64,000 bases of DNA from Aquilaria yunnanensis. Lineage: Eukaryota > Streptophyta > Magnoliopsida > Malvales > Thymelaeaceae. Position numbers and translations under genes: made by a program. Every line of letters starts with the position of its first letter. Position 1 is the stretch's first letter. The DNA is taken from contig CM077597.1 of NCBI GenBank assembly GCA_039654915.1, forward strand, positions 36,926,001-36,990,000. Direction: 5' to 3'. The notes beneath the pieces were generated by a model. That model was not told where the DNA came from, ran no database searches, and was given only the letters and a program-made list of their open reading frames with translations. Below are positions 1 through 9,494 of the stretch, piece by piece.

Positions 1-648
1 TTTGGCTAACAAGTGGCTAGAGTGGGAGAAAGCCCAATTGAAAGTAGTAACTATTCAGCCAACTTGGGAAGATGAAATATAGAAGGCACAATAACAAGAT
101 GAAGAACTTACTAGAATGTTTAGGCAAAGATATAGAAAGTTATTCCAAGGGTTCTCTAATAGCCAAGGATTGCTTTACTTCCAAGACAAAATTTATGTAC
201 CCTAAGGGTATGAACTAAGAGAATAAATTCTAAAAGAAGCCCATTCTAGTAAGATGAACATATATCTTGGTACCATGAAAGTGTACCAAGATGTAAAAGA
301 ACAAATTTGGTGGCCAAATATGAAAAGAGAAATCTACACATTTGTGTGCAAATTTGTTGAAGCCAACAAAAGGTTGAGCATCAGAAACTAGGGTGCAAGT
401 TGCAGAGTTTGCCTATACCAAAAAGAAGATGGGGATCCATATCTATGGAGTTCCTGGTAGGCATGCCTATGATAAAAAGAAAGCATGATAGCATCTGGGT
501 AATTGTGGATAGACTTACGAAGTTAGCACACTTTTTGCCTATTAGTCTTACAGATGTTCTGTGTAGGCCGGCACAGTAATACATTAAAGAAATAGTGAGA
601 TTACATGGCATCCCAGATGGTATAGTTTTAGATAGAGAGCCAAGATTT
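1..648 (+). pseudogene. Fam-2 gypsy pol fragment, copy A (RNase H end to integrase core)
   Basis: Decayed Ty3/gypsy pol. The first bases read LANKWLEWEKAQLKVV, the linker after RNase H. The integrase N-terminal zone (WWPNMKREI near 310-340) and the first part of the DDE core (VDRLTKLAHFLPI near 505-545) follow, with several stops and frameshifts. The start lies left of the window. At 644-648 the gene is cut by the Fam-7 solo LTR and resumes at 2071. It aligns with copy B from about 3124 and with copy C from about 53350. Integrase would join element cDNA to host DNA, but this copy cannot make protein. Confidence 0.85.
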
Positions 649-1473
649 TGTTAGTGTTGTGCCCAAAAAGCCAATCATGAGATGATTGTATTTTTGCACA
701 TTGAGTCATGATATTTTATTGAGGCATTAATCCAGCAATTATGTTTGTTTTTTTGTTTTTTCGTAACATAATAAACATAATTGTAACCCCAGAATAATGA
801 TATTCTTAAACGTCCCTAGTCTAGTATTATTGTGGAGTGGGTCGCAATAATACATAATGACTAGCATATGTGGAGACTAATATGAGATATGTAGTCTACA
901 TATGGGTACAAGTTGGAGAACTTGTGTACTGGACCGACCCACCATGAGAACACTTCATGGATCGTTATATGAGTGTCATAAGTGATTCTCATAGTGATCA
1001 TGGTATATGTAGTCCTTCAACCTAAGATCATCAAGGTTCGCTACATGTGAGTCACATACTTTGATACTTTCCTTTGTTGCTCATAACTGAGTGAACTTGA
1101 AGGAGGTCATTGGGTATGTCACATATCATACGGAGGGATTTGTATGATCAAGATGGGATTTGTCCCTCCTATGTAACGGGAGTGATATCTTCGGGCCCTT
1201 TGATAGAGTGAGACTTAGAAAATGCATGGCCATGCTCGGATGAGTTGATATACGATTTCAATGTCATCAGTTTAAGTTAGTCTACTCAGTAATCAAGAAA
1301 CCACAGATTGGGCTATACGAGAGTGACACATTCCATGTCTCGTGCTTAGTCTTGATATCTTCGACAAAGGGACAATGGCATATATCGATGATGATCATAA
1401 AGGTTTAGTCGAATCATCGACAATCTTGTCACTTGGGTAGCAATGATGTGTTGCTAGACACCGCTCATTGCTT

Positions 1474-1500
1474 ATGATCATAAATGTGATTTATGATCAT
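1474..1500 (+). repeat. Hairpin in Fam-7 LTR (11-bp perfect arms)
   Basis: ATGATCATAAA, a five-base loop TGTGA, then TTTATGATCAT. The same hairpin is perfect at 27560-27586 and 59834-59860, and partly decayed in the fragment near 19890-19917. It lies about 200 bases upstream of the TATA box, in the presumed U3 region. Confidence 0.7.
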
Positions 1501-1704
1501 TGCCAATGTGGTAAGAGTCTATTGGGTCGCACACATAGAGCTATTTGGATCATTAGAGTGCATGGGCTAATAATTTGGGTTTTTGGTTTCATAATAATTT
1601 CGTATTAATAATGGGCCCAATAGTTAAGCCATTATTAAGCCTAAAATTAAAGCCTAATTGGATTAGGGCTTTGAAACCTATTAGGCCTGGAAGTTGAGTC
1701 TCAC

Positions 1705-1712
1705 TATAAATA
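1705..1712 (+). promoter_or_regulatory. TATA box of Fam-7 LTR
   Basis: TATAAATA on the strand that reads the LTR forward. It is kept at 60065-60072. In copy 2 (about 27789-27796) it reads TACAAATA, so that copy probably has a weakened promoter. Confidence 0.5.
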
Positions 1713-2070
1713 CAACTTCTAGTGAGAAATTCGCAGGTCTCCTTGCCCTAGCCTCCCAAAAGGACAATTGCACTCTTCTCTTGCAATTCCTTGGAGGACG
1801 CAAGCTAGCACTGCGAGCGCAAGAGAAACGCATCTGCCGGGACGTGGTGGAAGTGTGCTGATCCCAAGAGGCTCGTGTGGATACCATAGAGAGCCTGAAC
1901 ACATCAATTGTTCAGGTTTTGTGATTCGACTCTACAGTTGAGTGAGAGATCTCAACCGAAAATTATGTATGAAAATTTTCGAACACCCGGTTTACCCCGT
2001 TTCACTTGGATCCTAGAGGGTTTTGATTAAATTCTGCTACGCTATTTGGCTCCTGAAACTCATCAGATTT

Positions 2071-2899
2071 GTGTCTAGATTATGGAAATCACTACATTAG
2101 GCACTGGGTTCTGAACTCAAACTGAGTTCAACTTGCCACCTAAGACTGATGGGCCAATTGAAAGACTGATACAGATCCTGGAAGATATGTTAAGGTGCTT
2201 TGTCTTAGACTTTAAAGGAGAATGGGATCAACTCCTACCACTGATAGAATTATCCTGCAATAATATTTATCATTTAGTGATAGGAATGGCACTTTATGAA
2301 GATCTATATGGGAGGAGGTGTGTTACTCCTCACTGTTGGTAGGATCCTAAGCATGAAGTTGAAATAGGGTTAGAACTGATCCCAGATACCATTAAAAAGA
2401 TCAAAATAATCAAAGAAATGATCAAGGGTACTAATGATAGAGAGCAAGCCAATGGAAATCAAAGAAGGATAAGATGCATAAAGTTCCAAGTGGGAGACTA
2501 TGTGTGGATTAAAGTTTCACCTATGAAAGGAGTTACGAGTTTTGGGAAGAAAGGAAAGCTAGGCCCTAAATATATTGGACCAATTTCCAATAGTGGCTAG
2601 AATTGGCGATGTGGAATATAAGTTGGAGTTACCTCTATAATTGAGCCATATACATGATACTTTTCTTGTCAGTATGCTTAAGAAATACCTATCTCACTTA
2701 CGACAAGCTATACCATCTTCTGATATCTTAGTAACTCCCAACCTCTCTTACGAGGAAGAACTTGTGAAGGTTCTAGCTAAGGATGTGAGAAAGTTTAGGA
2801 GTAAGTGGATAAATATGGTGATGGTGGAATGGTCCACCATTCTGAACAACAAGCCATTTGGGAAATAGAGGCTGAAGTGCTCTGAAGGTACCAAAGGCA
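2071..2899 (+). pseudogene. Fam-2 pol fragment, copy A (integrase end and chromodomain)
   Basis: Continues the 1-648 pseudogene after the solo LTR. The open stretch 2133-2342 holds the late integrase core (TDGPIERLIQILEDMLRC, with the DDE glutamate, and GRRCVTPHC). A stretch at 2418-2600 covers the linker and GPY/F-like zone (GPKYIGP). The stretch 2641-2868 holds LSYEEELVKVLAKDVRK followed by KWINMVMVEW, a chromodomain remnant. Stops and frameshifts separate the parts. It ends at the duplication junction with copy B. Confidence 0.82.
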
Positions 2900-4657
2900 G
2901 TAAGTTCCAAATCTTCATTGATCATAAAAGTCTCAAATAACTTTTTACTCAAAAAGAGATGAATCTGAGATGGAGAAGATGGTTTGAATACCTTAAAGTT
3001 TTTGACTGTAGAATTGAGTACACTAAAGGCAAACCCAACAAAGTGGCTGATGCTTTAAGCAGAAAATGCACAGGTTTCTTAAAGTATGGAGAAGAAGAAT
3101 CAAATGAATTGTATAGCCTGACTTGTTTGGCGAACAAGTGGCTAGAGTGGGAGCAAGCCCAATTGAAAGTAGTAACTATTCAGTTGACTTGAAAAGATGA
3201 AATATTGAAGGCACAACAATAGGATGAAGAACTTACTAGAATGTTTGGGCAAAGGTATGGAAAGTTATACCAAAGGTTCTCTAATAGACAAGGATTGCTT
3301 TATTTCCAAGATAAAATTAATGTACCCTGAGGGTATGAATGAAGAGAATAAATTCTAAAAGAAGCCCATTCTGGTAAGATGAACATTCATCTTGGTACAT
3401 GAACGTGTACCAAAATCTGAAAGAACACTTTTGGTGGCCAAATATGAAAAGAGAAATCCACACATTTGTGTCCAAATTTGTTAATGCCAACAAGAAAAAG
3501 TTGAGCATCAGAAACCAGGTTCCAAGTTGCAGAGTTTGCCTATACCTAAAAAAAGATGGGGATCCATATCTATGGAGTTCTTGGTAAGCATGCCTATGAA
3601 AAAAGGAAAGCAAGATATCATTTGGGTAATTGTGGATAGACTTACAAAGTTAGCACACTTTTTGCCTATTAATCTTACAGATATTTTGTGTAGGCCTTCA
3701 CGGCAGTACGTTAAAGAAATAGTGAGATTACATGGCATCCTAGATGGTATAGTTTCATATAGAGAGCCAAGATTTATATCTGGATTATAGAAATCACTAC
3801 ATCAGGCACTGGGTACTCAACTAAAACTAAGTTCAACTTGCCACCTGAGAGAGATGGACAAAATGAAAGACTAATACAAATCCAAGAAGAAATGTTAAGG
3901 TGCTATGTGTTGGACTTTAATGGAGAATGGGATAAACTCCTACCCCTGATAGAATTCTCCTACAACAATAATTATCATTTATGGATAGGATGGCACTTTA
4001 TGAAGCTCTGTGTGGGAGGAGGTGTGTTACTCCTCACTGTTGATAGGATCCTAAGGATGCAGTTGAAATAGGACCAGAACTGATCCAAGATACCACTAAA
4101 AAGATCAAAATAATGCAAGAAAGGATCAAGGCTGCTAATGATAGAGAGCAAGCCAATGGCAATCAAAGAAGGAGAAGAGACTTAGAGTTCCAAGTGGGAA
4201 ACTATGTGTTGATTAAAGTTTCACCTATAAAAGGAGTTATAAGATTTGGGAAGAAAGGAAAGCGAGCCCCTAAATATATTTGACCCAATTCCAATGGTGG
4301 CTAGAATTGGTAATGTGGTGTATAAGCTAGAGTTACCTCTATAATTAAGCAATATACATTATACTTTTCTTGTCGGTATGCTTAAGAAATACCTATCTGA
4401 CCTACAACAAGCAATACCAACTTTTGGCATCTCAGTAACTCTAGCCTTTCTTATGAGGAGGAACCTGTGAAGGTTCTGGCTAAGGATGTGAGATAGTTTA
4501 GGAGTAAGTGGATAAACATGGTGAAGTTCCAAAGGTTTGACCATTCTAAACAAGAATTCACTTGGGGAGTAGAGGTTGATGTGCTTAAAGGGTACAAAAG
4601 GCAATTCCCTACATTGCTTTAGAATTTGGAGGAGGAAATTCTTTAAGGGGGAAAAAA
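2900..4657 (+). pseudogene. Fam-2 pol fragment, copy B (RNase H to chromodomain) and polypurine tract
   Basis: Begins inside RNase H (FQIFIDHKSLK near 2908, the last RNase H aspartate). It continues through [14 protein letters not shown] (2959-3110), the RNase H-integrase linker (LLYFQDKI, about 3297), integrase zinc-binding and core segments (3399-3790, 3838-4071) and a chromodomain zone (4440-4640). Many stops and frameshifts make it non-coding. A purine stretch (TTTAAGGGGGAAAAAA, 4642-4657) acts as the polypurine tract just before the LTR at 4658. Copy C at 52926-54868 is its closest relative here. Confidence 0.85.
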
Positions 4658-7600
4658 TGTCATGTCTGTGACTTGTATATGCCATGGGCTGTAATGAAAT
4701 GTACACATAAAGTACATTCTAGGAATATGTGATTAATTCAAGTCACAAGCATGGGAATAAGGGCTACACAGTGTAAGTGCTCCATGAGAGTGTCCAAGAG
4801 AGACTATGTTTGAACTTTAGGTGGAATTTGAGGGAAGATGGCATAATCGTGAGCCAAAGAAACTTGTGTCAAATTCTAAGTGCATTGTGAGGATGAGACT
4901 AAATATGGAGGGAAAACTTGGCTAAGAATTGAATATGCAAAGTGCTTTAAGCTAAGGTTGGAAAAGGAAGACTTTTAAGCACACCCTAGTGTGCCCTTAT
5001 ATGAACTCAAGGCCTCTAATGCCAAAAAAACTAAGGGACATTGCATAAGTATAAGGCATAAGTTGGTGATGTCAATGAGGGAAGCCATCCAAGCTGGAAA
5101 ATGTGGTGAACTCATGGAAAGTTGTCAAGACACACTAGAGTGCACTAGAACACTTTTAAGTGCAGCTTTATGACTGACTATGTCCTTATGAAGACTGTAA
5201 AGTCTACTGCCATGAAATGCATTATATGAGAATGATACCTATCATTTGAATGACAATGCGAGCTATAGTATGGGGCACTAAAAGGTGAAAAACACCAAGG
5301 AACCATGGAGACACTGCAAGAGAGACTAAAGTGCTCGTAGATGCACTCTTAAGTGCTATTAGGTTTAATGCAAAGTTTGAGGGATTAATTAGCCAATTAA
5401 ATTGGAAAAGTGGCTTCTTAAAATGTGCTCCTTGAGAATTTAAGTAGGAAAAAATAAATTTGAAAAATACTTGAGGTACTTGGAAGAAGGTTTGACCAAG
5501 AAACAATTAAAAATCCATGGCGGGTTGGACAAATTTGGCCATTGTTTAAATTAAGTTCTTTATCACTACTTCAATGCCATTTCCATGCCATTTACTGGTA
5601 GTTTTATGGGGTCCTTAAGTGAAGCTAAAAGCATAGAAAAGACTGAGAAAAAAGGAGAACAAATCAAAGGCTAACCCAAATAATGACTTGTAAACTAAGT
5701 CATTTGGCCATTCTTGTTACGTAGTCATTAAAGGCAATTTCCTAGAAAATTTTGAGTAGGTTTCTAACCCTATTTACTATGTAAGACCATGTACTAAGCC
5801 TACCAATGACCACCAAAAAGAAGGAAAGGAAAGAAGAGTAAAAGGAAGACTAAACTAATTCAAGAAAATCTTGGTAGCCTAACTTTGGCCTTTTGGCCAC
5901 TACTTACTTCTAAGCCTTCTAAAGGTAGCTTCCTTGTAGCTACTTAGCTATTTCTTGGCTATTTCCTACTCATTTACACCTTACAAATATAGTAAACATA
6001 AGCCAAAAATAGTTGGATATCGAAACATAAGCAGGAAACCAAAGACAACACAAGTTAGCCAAAATCAAAGCTAAACTAGCACACCATCTTTAGTTCCCTT
6101 CATGAGCTACTTTCTTCTTGATTCCTCACCATCATCTACTTGGACATACCCCTACCTAAGTATGCTTAATTTGCTTAAAAAAAAGAAGAGGAGAAGGATG
6201 GAAACAAGGTGAATCCGAGACAAGGTGAAGCAAGACTAGCACTTGGTGTCACCTATGTTGGTGCTTATGATTATGAAAGTGTAATCAAGATTCCTTGCTG
6301 CCTTTTTGATCATAGGTGAGGACCTAATATGAGACTTCTTCTCCTATATTTTGAAGGGGAAAAGCTACCCTAAGTGATGGCTTAATCCAAAGGAACCTAG
6401 AGGCTATGTTAATAGGCTATGTGTGCATAAAGCACTTAGGTAAGCTAGCCAGTTTGCTTTCGGCAAACATAGGGTTTTTTTTCGAGTTGGGCCAAGCTTG
6501 ATCAAGCACCTAGAGCTCTATGATAAATGAACTTAATCAAAGTGATCACATGAAGAATCTACCAAGAAATCATGCTTGCTATGTTAAGGAAACCCTTTGT
6601 ATGTGGTGTGTGTGTTTGTATGCTTTTTTGTTTCCATGTGTTTGCTGACCCCTTTAGTACTTATATATGTATTGTATATTATGTTGTGCTTGTTGTTTCT
6701 GGTTTCTTTTATGTCTTTGGATGTAGGTTATTAAAGAAGCTTGGAGGTTTTAAGTATATCAATGTTTTCAACATTGAAAAGGCACTAGGCACTGTTTGTG
6801 TTCTTCATTGAGTACCATGTACTCATGCACTCTTTTGCCCATTTTAGGTAAAGAAGTGAAGGACTAAATGGCTTACAAACTTCTAGAGGAGGGCTATGTA
6901 TAGAGAGGTATACTCTGTGAATTATGGCTTATGAAAAGGAAGAATGAAAAGTTCGTCAATTTGAATTGATGATTATGTTTCTGTTCTTGTGATTATAGGC
7001 CCTAATGGCTGCCATGGGAGTTTCTCTTTTTGGCTCAATCCTGGTATAGGCTAGGACCAGGAGGGTTGTGAGAACTCTATGGCCCAAGTGCCAACTCAAA
7101 GTAAAAGTTAAGGTCTCAGTGGGCTTGGAGATTGTTTAAACAAAAAGTGTACCATACATGGGAACACTTAGCACATCAAACTTCTGACGTATATGTTTTT
7201 GGCCATGTTGTCCTAACTTGCCAATTTTGGCATGTACATATTTGTATATATTGAGGGCTAGGGTGACTAGGCTTAGAATAAAAACTAACTTGTGCCTGTA
7301 TATATTTTTGAGCTCGGGTAGGCCATAAGGCACTAAGTAAAAGATTCATGCATGGTTTGTATTTTATGTTGTATGCATTGTATGTGTGAGTATGTTAGCT
7401 TCAGATAGACTTTAATGAACCCCTAAATACACTAAGACACACTTTCACATGGATGCTTAAACCCTTAAGTAAACTTAACTGATTAAAGTCCCAACAATTG
7501 GATAAAAGCAAGGAAAAGCCACTAAAGCTTCAAAAGCATGAGATTCATACGTAAATAAATAATAAACTAGGGTTAAGAATCATGGGAGTCAGAGTCCAAT

Positions 7601-7692
7601 TCACCATATGAAATCAAATAAGTAACTAAAATAAATAAGTTGGCATGAACCTCTTAAAAATGTTTAGGGTAGGGGTAAGGTAGGCCCTAATA
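4658..7692 (+). mobile_element. Fam-2 LTR, copy 1 (about 3.0 kb)
   Basis: Starts TGTCATGTC right after the pol polypurine tract. It aligns over most of its length with 54869-57330 plus 60904-61377. The right end is put at TAATA (7692) because a primer-binding site, now split by the Fam-1 insertion, follows (TTGG at 7696-7699, TATCAGAGC at 17481-17489); the end is TA rather than CA, so the boundary is uncertain by some bases. Since pol lies on its left and a primer site plus gag on its right, this LTR is internal to a tandem chain. A seven-base-pair stem-loop is at 6809-6825. No protein domain was seen in it. Confidence 0.7.
6809..6825 (+). repeat. LTR stem-loop, Fam-2 form
   Basis: TGAGTAC, loop CAT, GTACTCA: seven perfect pairs, followed by a pyrimidine run and TTTTAGGTAAAG. 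The second Fam-2 LTR has TGAGTA, CCTATA, TACTCA at 57025-57042, where the loop changed and the stem stayed paired. It occupies the same place as the stem-loops in the other families. Confidence 0.7.
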
Positions 7693-8728
7693 GAGTTGGT
7701 GTTACGGCCCTCTAGAGGGAGGTAAGGACTTTAGAATTTAGTTTAGAAGTTTAATTTAAGTTTGCCTAGCAAGAATTAAGAAGTTTGCCAAAGTTCACTA
7801 AGTTCCGACAAGAATAAAGCTCTGAACTAAGTTCAGGGGCAAAATGGTAATTTTGCACCCTGAGTGGCCAGGACGAGTCCCGAGTGTTTTAAAATGAATT
7901 TTTAGAACTTAACTTTTAACCTTAACTCAAACTCAACAAATAGACAAGGATTTAATCAAGAACTGTTAAGTTACAAAGATGGGGGACCTAATTGCACTTA
8001 ACTTGAAACCTTGGTGATCTTGGTTGCTAAGTGAGGGTTTAAGAAGGGAAAGAGGGGGAGAAGCTGCCATTAACACGTTCTTAAGCTTCCCTCACTCATT
8101 TCTGTCTCAAATTGAACTTGGAATCAAGTGATCTTGGTGTCAAGAGGCGCAATTAAGGATGTTCAAGCTTGGAGAAGTGATTTTCAAGCTTGAATCCATG
8201 TTTTTGAAGCTTGGAGAGGCGTTTTTCTCCATCCCCTATTTTTGAACGAGGTATGAGTTATGTTCTTGATTGAATTCGTGTTATTTGGTTGATTGGAAGC
8301 TTGGGTTTTGGTTGGAAGATGTGTTTTTGATGTTTTAGAGCTTTGTTTTGGTATGGTTTTGTGTAGAACTTTGAAAGCTTGTTTGGAAGAGGAAGGGTTC
8401 GAATTCTTACTTGTTCTTGGTGTTAAGGTAAGGGAGAAAGTGTTTTTAAGTTGTTGGATTGCTTTTGGATTGAAATGGATTGAGAAAGTTGAGTAATTTT
8501 TGGTTATGGTGTGAAGAAACGTTTTGGGAATTATGATGGACTAGCTAAATTCGAAGGATTGGTTTGATGTTTCTAATGCATCATAGTTTAGCTTTGATAG
8601 TTGGTTTTGTTCCTTGCAACATGTACTTCATGTGTATGAAATTTGGTAACTTTTGATGCATGTTTGCTATATGTATTTGGTTGCCAAAGTTCATAGCAGC
8701 AATCGGCCAAATTCTGCATTTTTGCAGA

Positions 8729-8854
8729 ATTGGCGACGCGGCGCCAATTCGCCCGACGATTGGCGACGCGTCGCCAATTCGTTTTTGTTCACAGAACGTT
8801 TGTTCGTCGGCGACGCGTCGCCAATTCCTTTTGCCTTTGGCGACGCGGCGCCAA
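8729..8854 (+). repeat. Array of four CpG-rich palindromes in Fam-1 LTR
   Basis: Four related units: 8729-8748, 8759-8778, 8809-8822 and 8837-8854. The second is a perfect 20-base palindrome, ATTGGCGACGCGTCGCCAAT. The third keeps a perfect 14-base core; the first and fourth differ at one pair (GACGCGGCGCC). The array stands out as GC-rich in AT-rich surroundings. It repeats unchanged at 16029-16154. Decayed units survive in the related solo LTRs at 32216-32235 and 58678-58697, where the centre lost a CpG. It could be a protein-binding array, an RNA fold, or both; the function is unknown. Confidence 0.85.
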
Positions 8855-9274
8855 CACTTAAAAATGGGGGGTTTGACTTTTTGCTGCATTGACCCGACCG
8901 AGACTACGGAAGGTTCGGAACGTGCCTAAGGGTCCGAGGATCCCGATGGTACTCCGAGACTTCCGAAAGTCCCACCGGAAGTATGAGTTTTCTTGAACTG
9001 TTTGAGGTAAGTAAGTTGCTTAGGCAACAAGTAAGGAAACAAATGTTGCAATTGAACTTAATTAGCTATCAATAGCTCAGGTGAGAGGTTTAGAACCCTC
9101 GTCGGCCTAGCCGTGCCGGAGCCACGAGGCCACGAGGTGAAACCTTGTTCATCTAGTTTACATCAAAGAGGCCCTGCGGCCTAGTCTACAAGTCCCGTCA
9201 TAAATTCCCCTGCATAACAATTAGGTGAGAGGTTTTATGATTGTTTGGGGCTTGCTAAGGTTCGCCCTTGGGCC

Positions 9275-9350
9275 ATATGTGTCAGGTTGCTAAGTGATTG
9301 CGCTTGGCCTGTATATGTGTCAGGTTGCTAAGTGATTACGCTTGGCCTGA
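9275..9350 (+). repeat. 38-bp direct repeat in Fam-1 U3
   Basis: Two adjacent 38-bp units (9275-9312 and 9313-9350), each built on GTCAGGTTGCTAAGTGATT and CGCTTGGCCTG, differ at only a couple of bases. A weaker third unit (GCTTGCTAAGG...CTTGGGCC, 9250-9274) precedes them. They lie 40-110 bases upstream of the TATA-like run, the usual place of LTR enhancers. The 3' LTR has the same pair at 16575-16650. Confidence 0.75.
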
Positions 9351-9387
9351 TACAGAGGACTACTTGAGGAGAGGTCTACCGACCTAG

Positions 9388-9400
9388 TATATATATATAT
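9388..9400 (+). promoter_or_regulatory. TATA-like run of Fam-1 5' LTR
   Basis: TATATATATATAT preceded by GACCTAG. The related LTRs have ATATATG runs after GACCT at the same place (near 32800 and, in Fam-3, near 21828). If it is the promoter, transcription would start around 9420, putting the 9478 stem-loop in the RNA leader. Confidence 0.5.
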
Positions 9401-9477
9401 GACTAGTACCCTCATGCTGTGTGAGCTCGCAGCCAGAGTCCTAGCTTTTTCTTGCAGGTACATCGAAGACCCTTACT

Positions 9478-9494
9478 GAGAATGTTGAATTCTC
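9478..9494 (+). repeat. LTR stem-loop, Fam-1 form
   Basis: GAGAAT, loop GTTGA, ATTCTC, inside CCCTTACT...ACTCCC. It is identical at 16778-16794 in the 3' LTR. Similar stems with changed bases but kept pairing occur in every other gypsy-type LTR in the window. A CAGGTA tract lies 20-25 bases upstream and a CAGAG tract follows. Confidence 0.75.

Larger units (their letters stand above)
649..2065 (+). mobile_element. Fam-7 solo LTR, copy 1 (1417 bp)
   Basis: Begins TGTTAGTGTTGTGCCC and ends GAAACTCATCA, flanked by perfect 5-bp target duplications GATTT (644-648 and 2066-2070). Removing it joins the flanks into the integrase reading seen at 53975-54010, which proves insertion. Nearly the same 1.4-kb unit lies at 26735-28149 and 59008-60425, each with its own duplication, and a fragment at 19813-19956. 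A TATAAATA box is at 1705-1712. The unit has no coding domain. The TG...CA ends, 5-bp duplications and internal TATA fit a solo LTR; the parent superfamily (copia or gypsy) is not decided here. Inverted repeats lie at 672-688 and 1474-1500. Confidence 0.88.
1..4657 (+). repeat. Direct duplication of the 3' part of Fam-2 pol (copies A and B)
   Basis: Bases 1-2899, without the 649-2065 insertion, repeat at 3124-4600. Copy A ends at AAGGTACCAAAGGCA (2885-2899) and is followed directly by the RNase H coding start of copy B (TAAGTTCCAAATCTTC). No LTR lies between them. The period without the insertion is about 1.7 kb. A tandem duplication inside pol by unequal exchange is the simplest reading. Whether duplication preceded the solo LTR insertion cannot be told. 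Confidence 0.75.

Noticed and set aside
4359..4706. 115-codon minus-strand frame
   Set aside because: Antisense to the Fam-2 chromodomain and LTR start; no domain, and broken in the parallel copy at 54600-54900.
6572..6811. 79-codon hydrophobic frame that could be a small membrane protein
   Set aside because: Lies within a Fam-2 LTR in a T-rich stretch next to the presumed promoter; the second LTR copy (56789 on) does not keep the frame.
8293..8496. 67-codon frame repeated at 15593-15796
   Set aside because: Duplicated only because it lies in both LTRs of one element; no ATG start in strong context and no known domain. The same holds for 20271-20462 with 37747-37938 and for 21752-22006 with 39245-39499.
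8581..8929. Overlapping open frames on both strands with repeated GDASPI or WRRVA peptides (also 15881-16229)
   Set aside because: They are read from the palindrome array in the LTR; the symmetric repeats open frames on both strands. The peptides repeat only because the DNA does.
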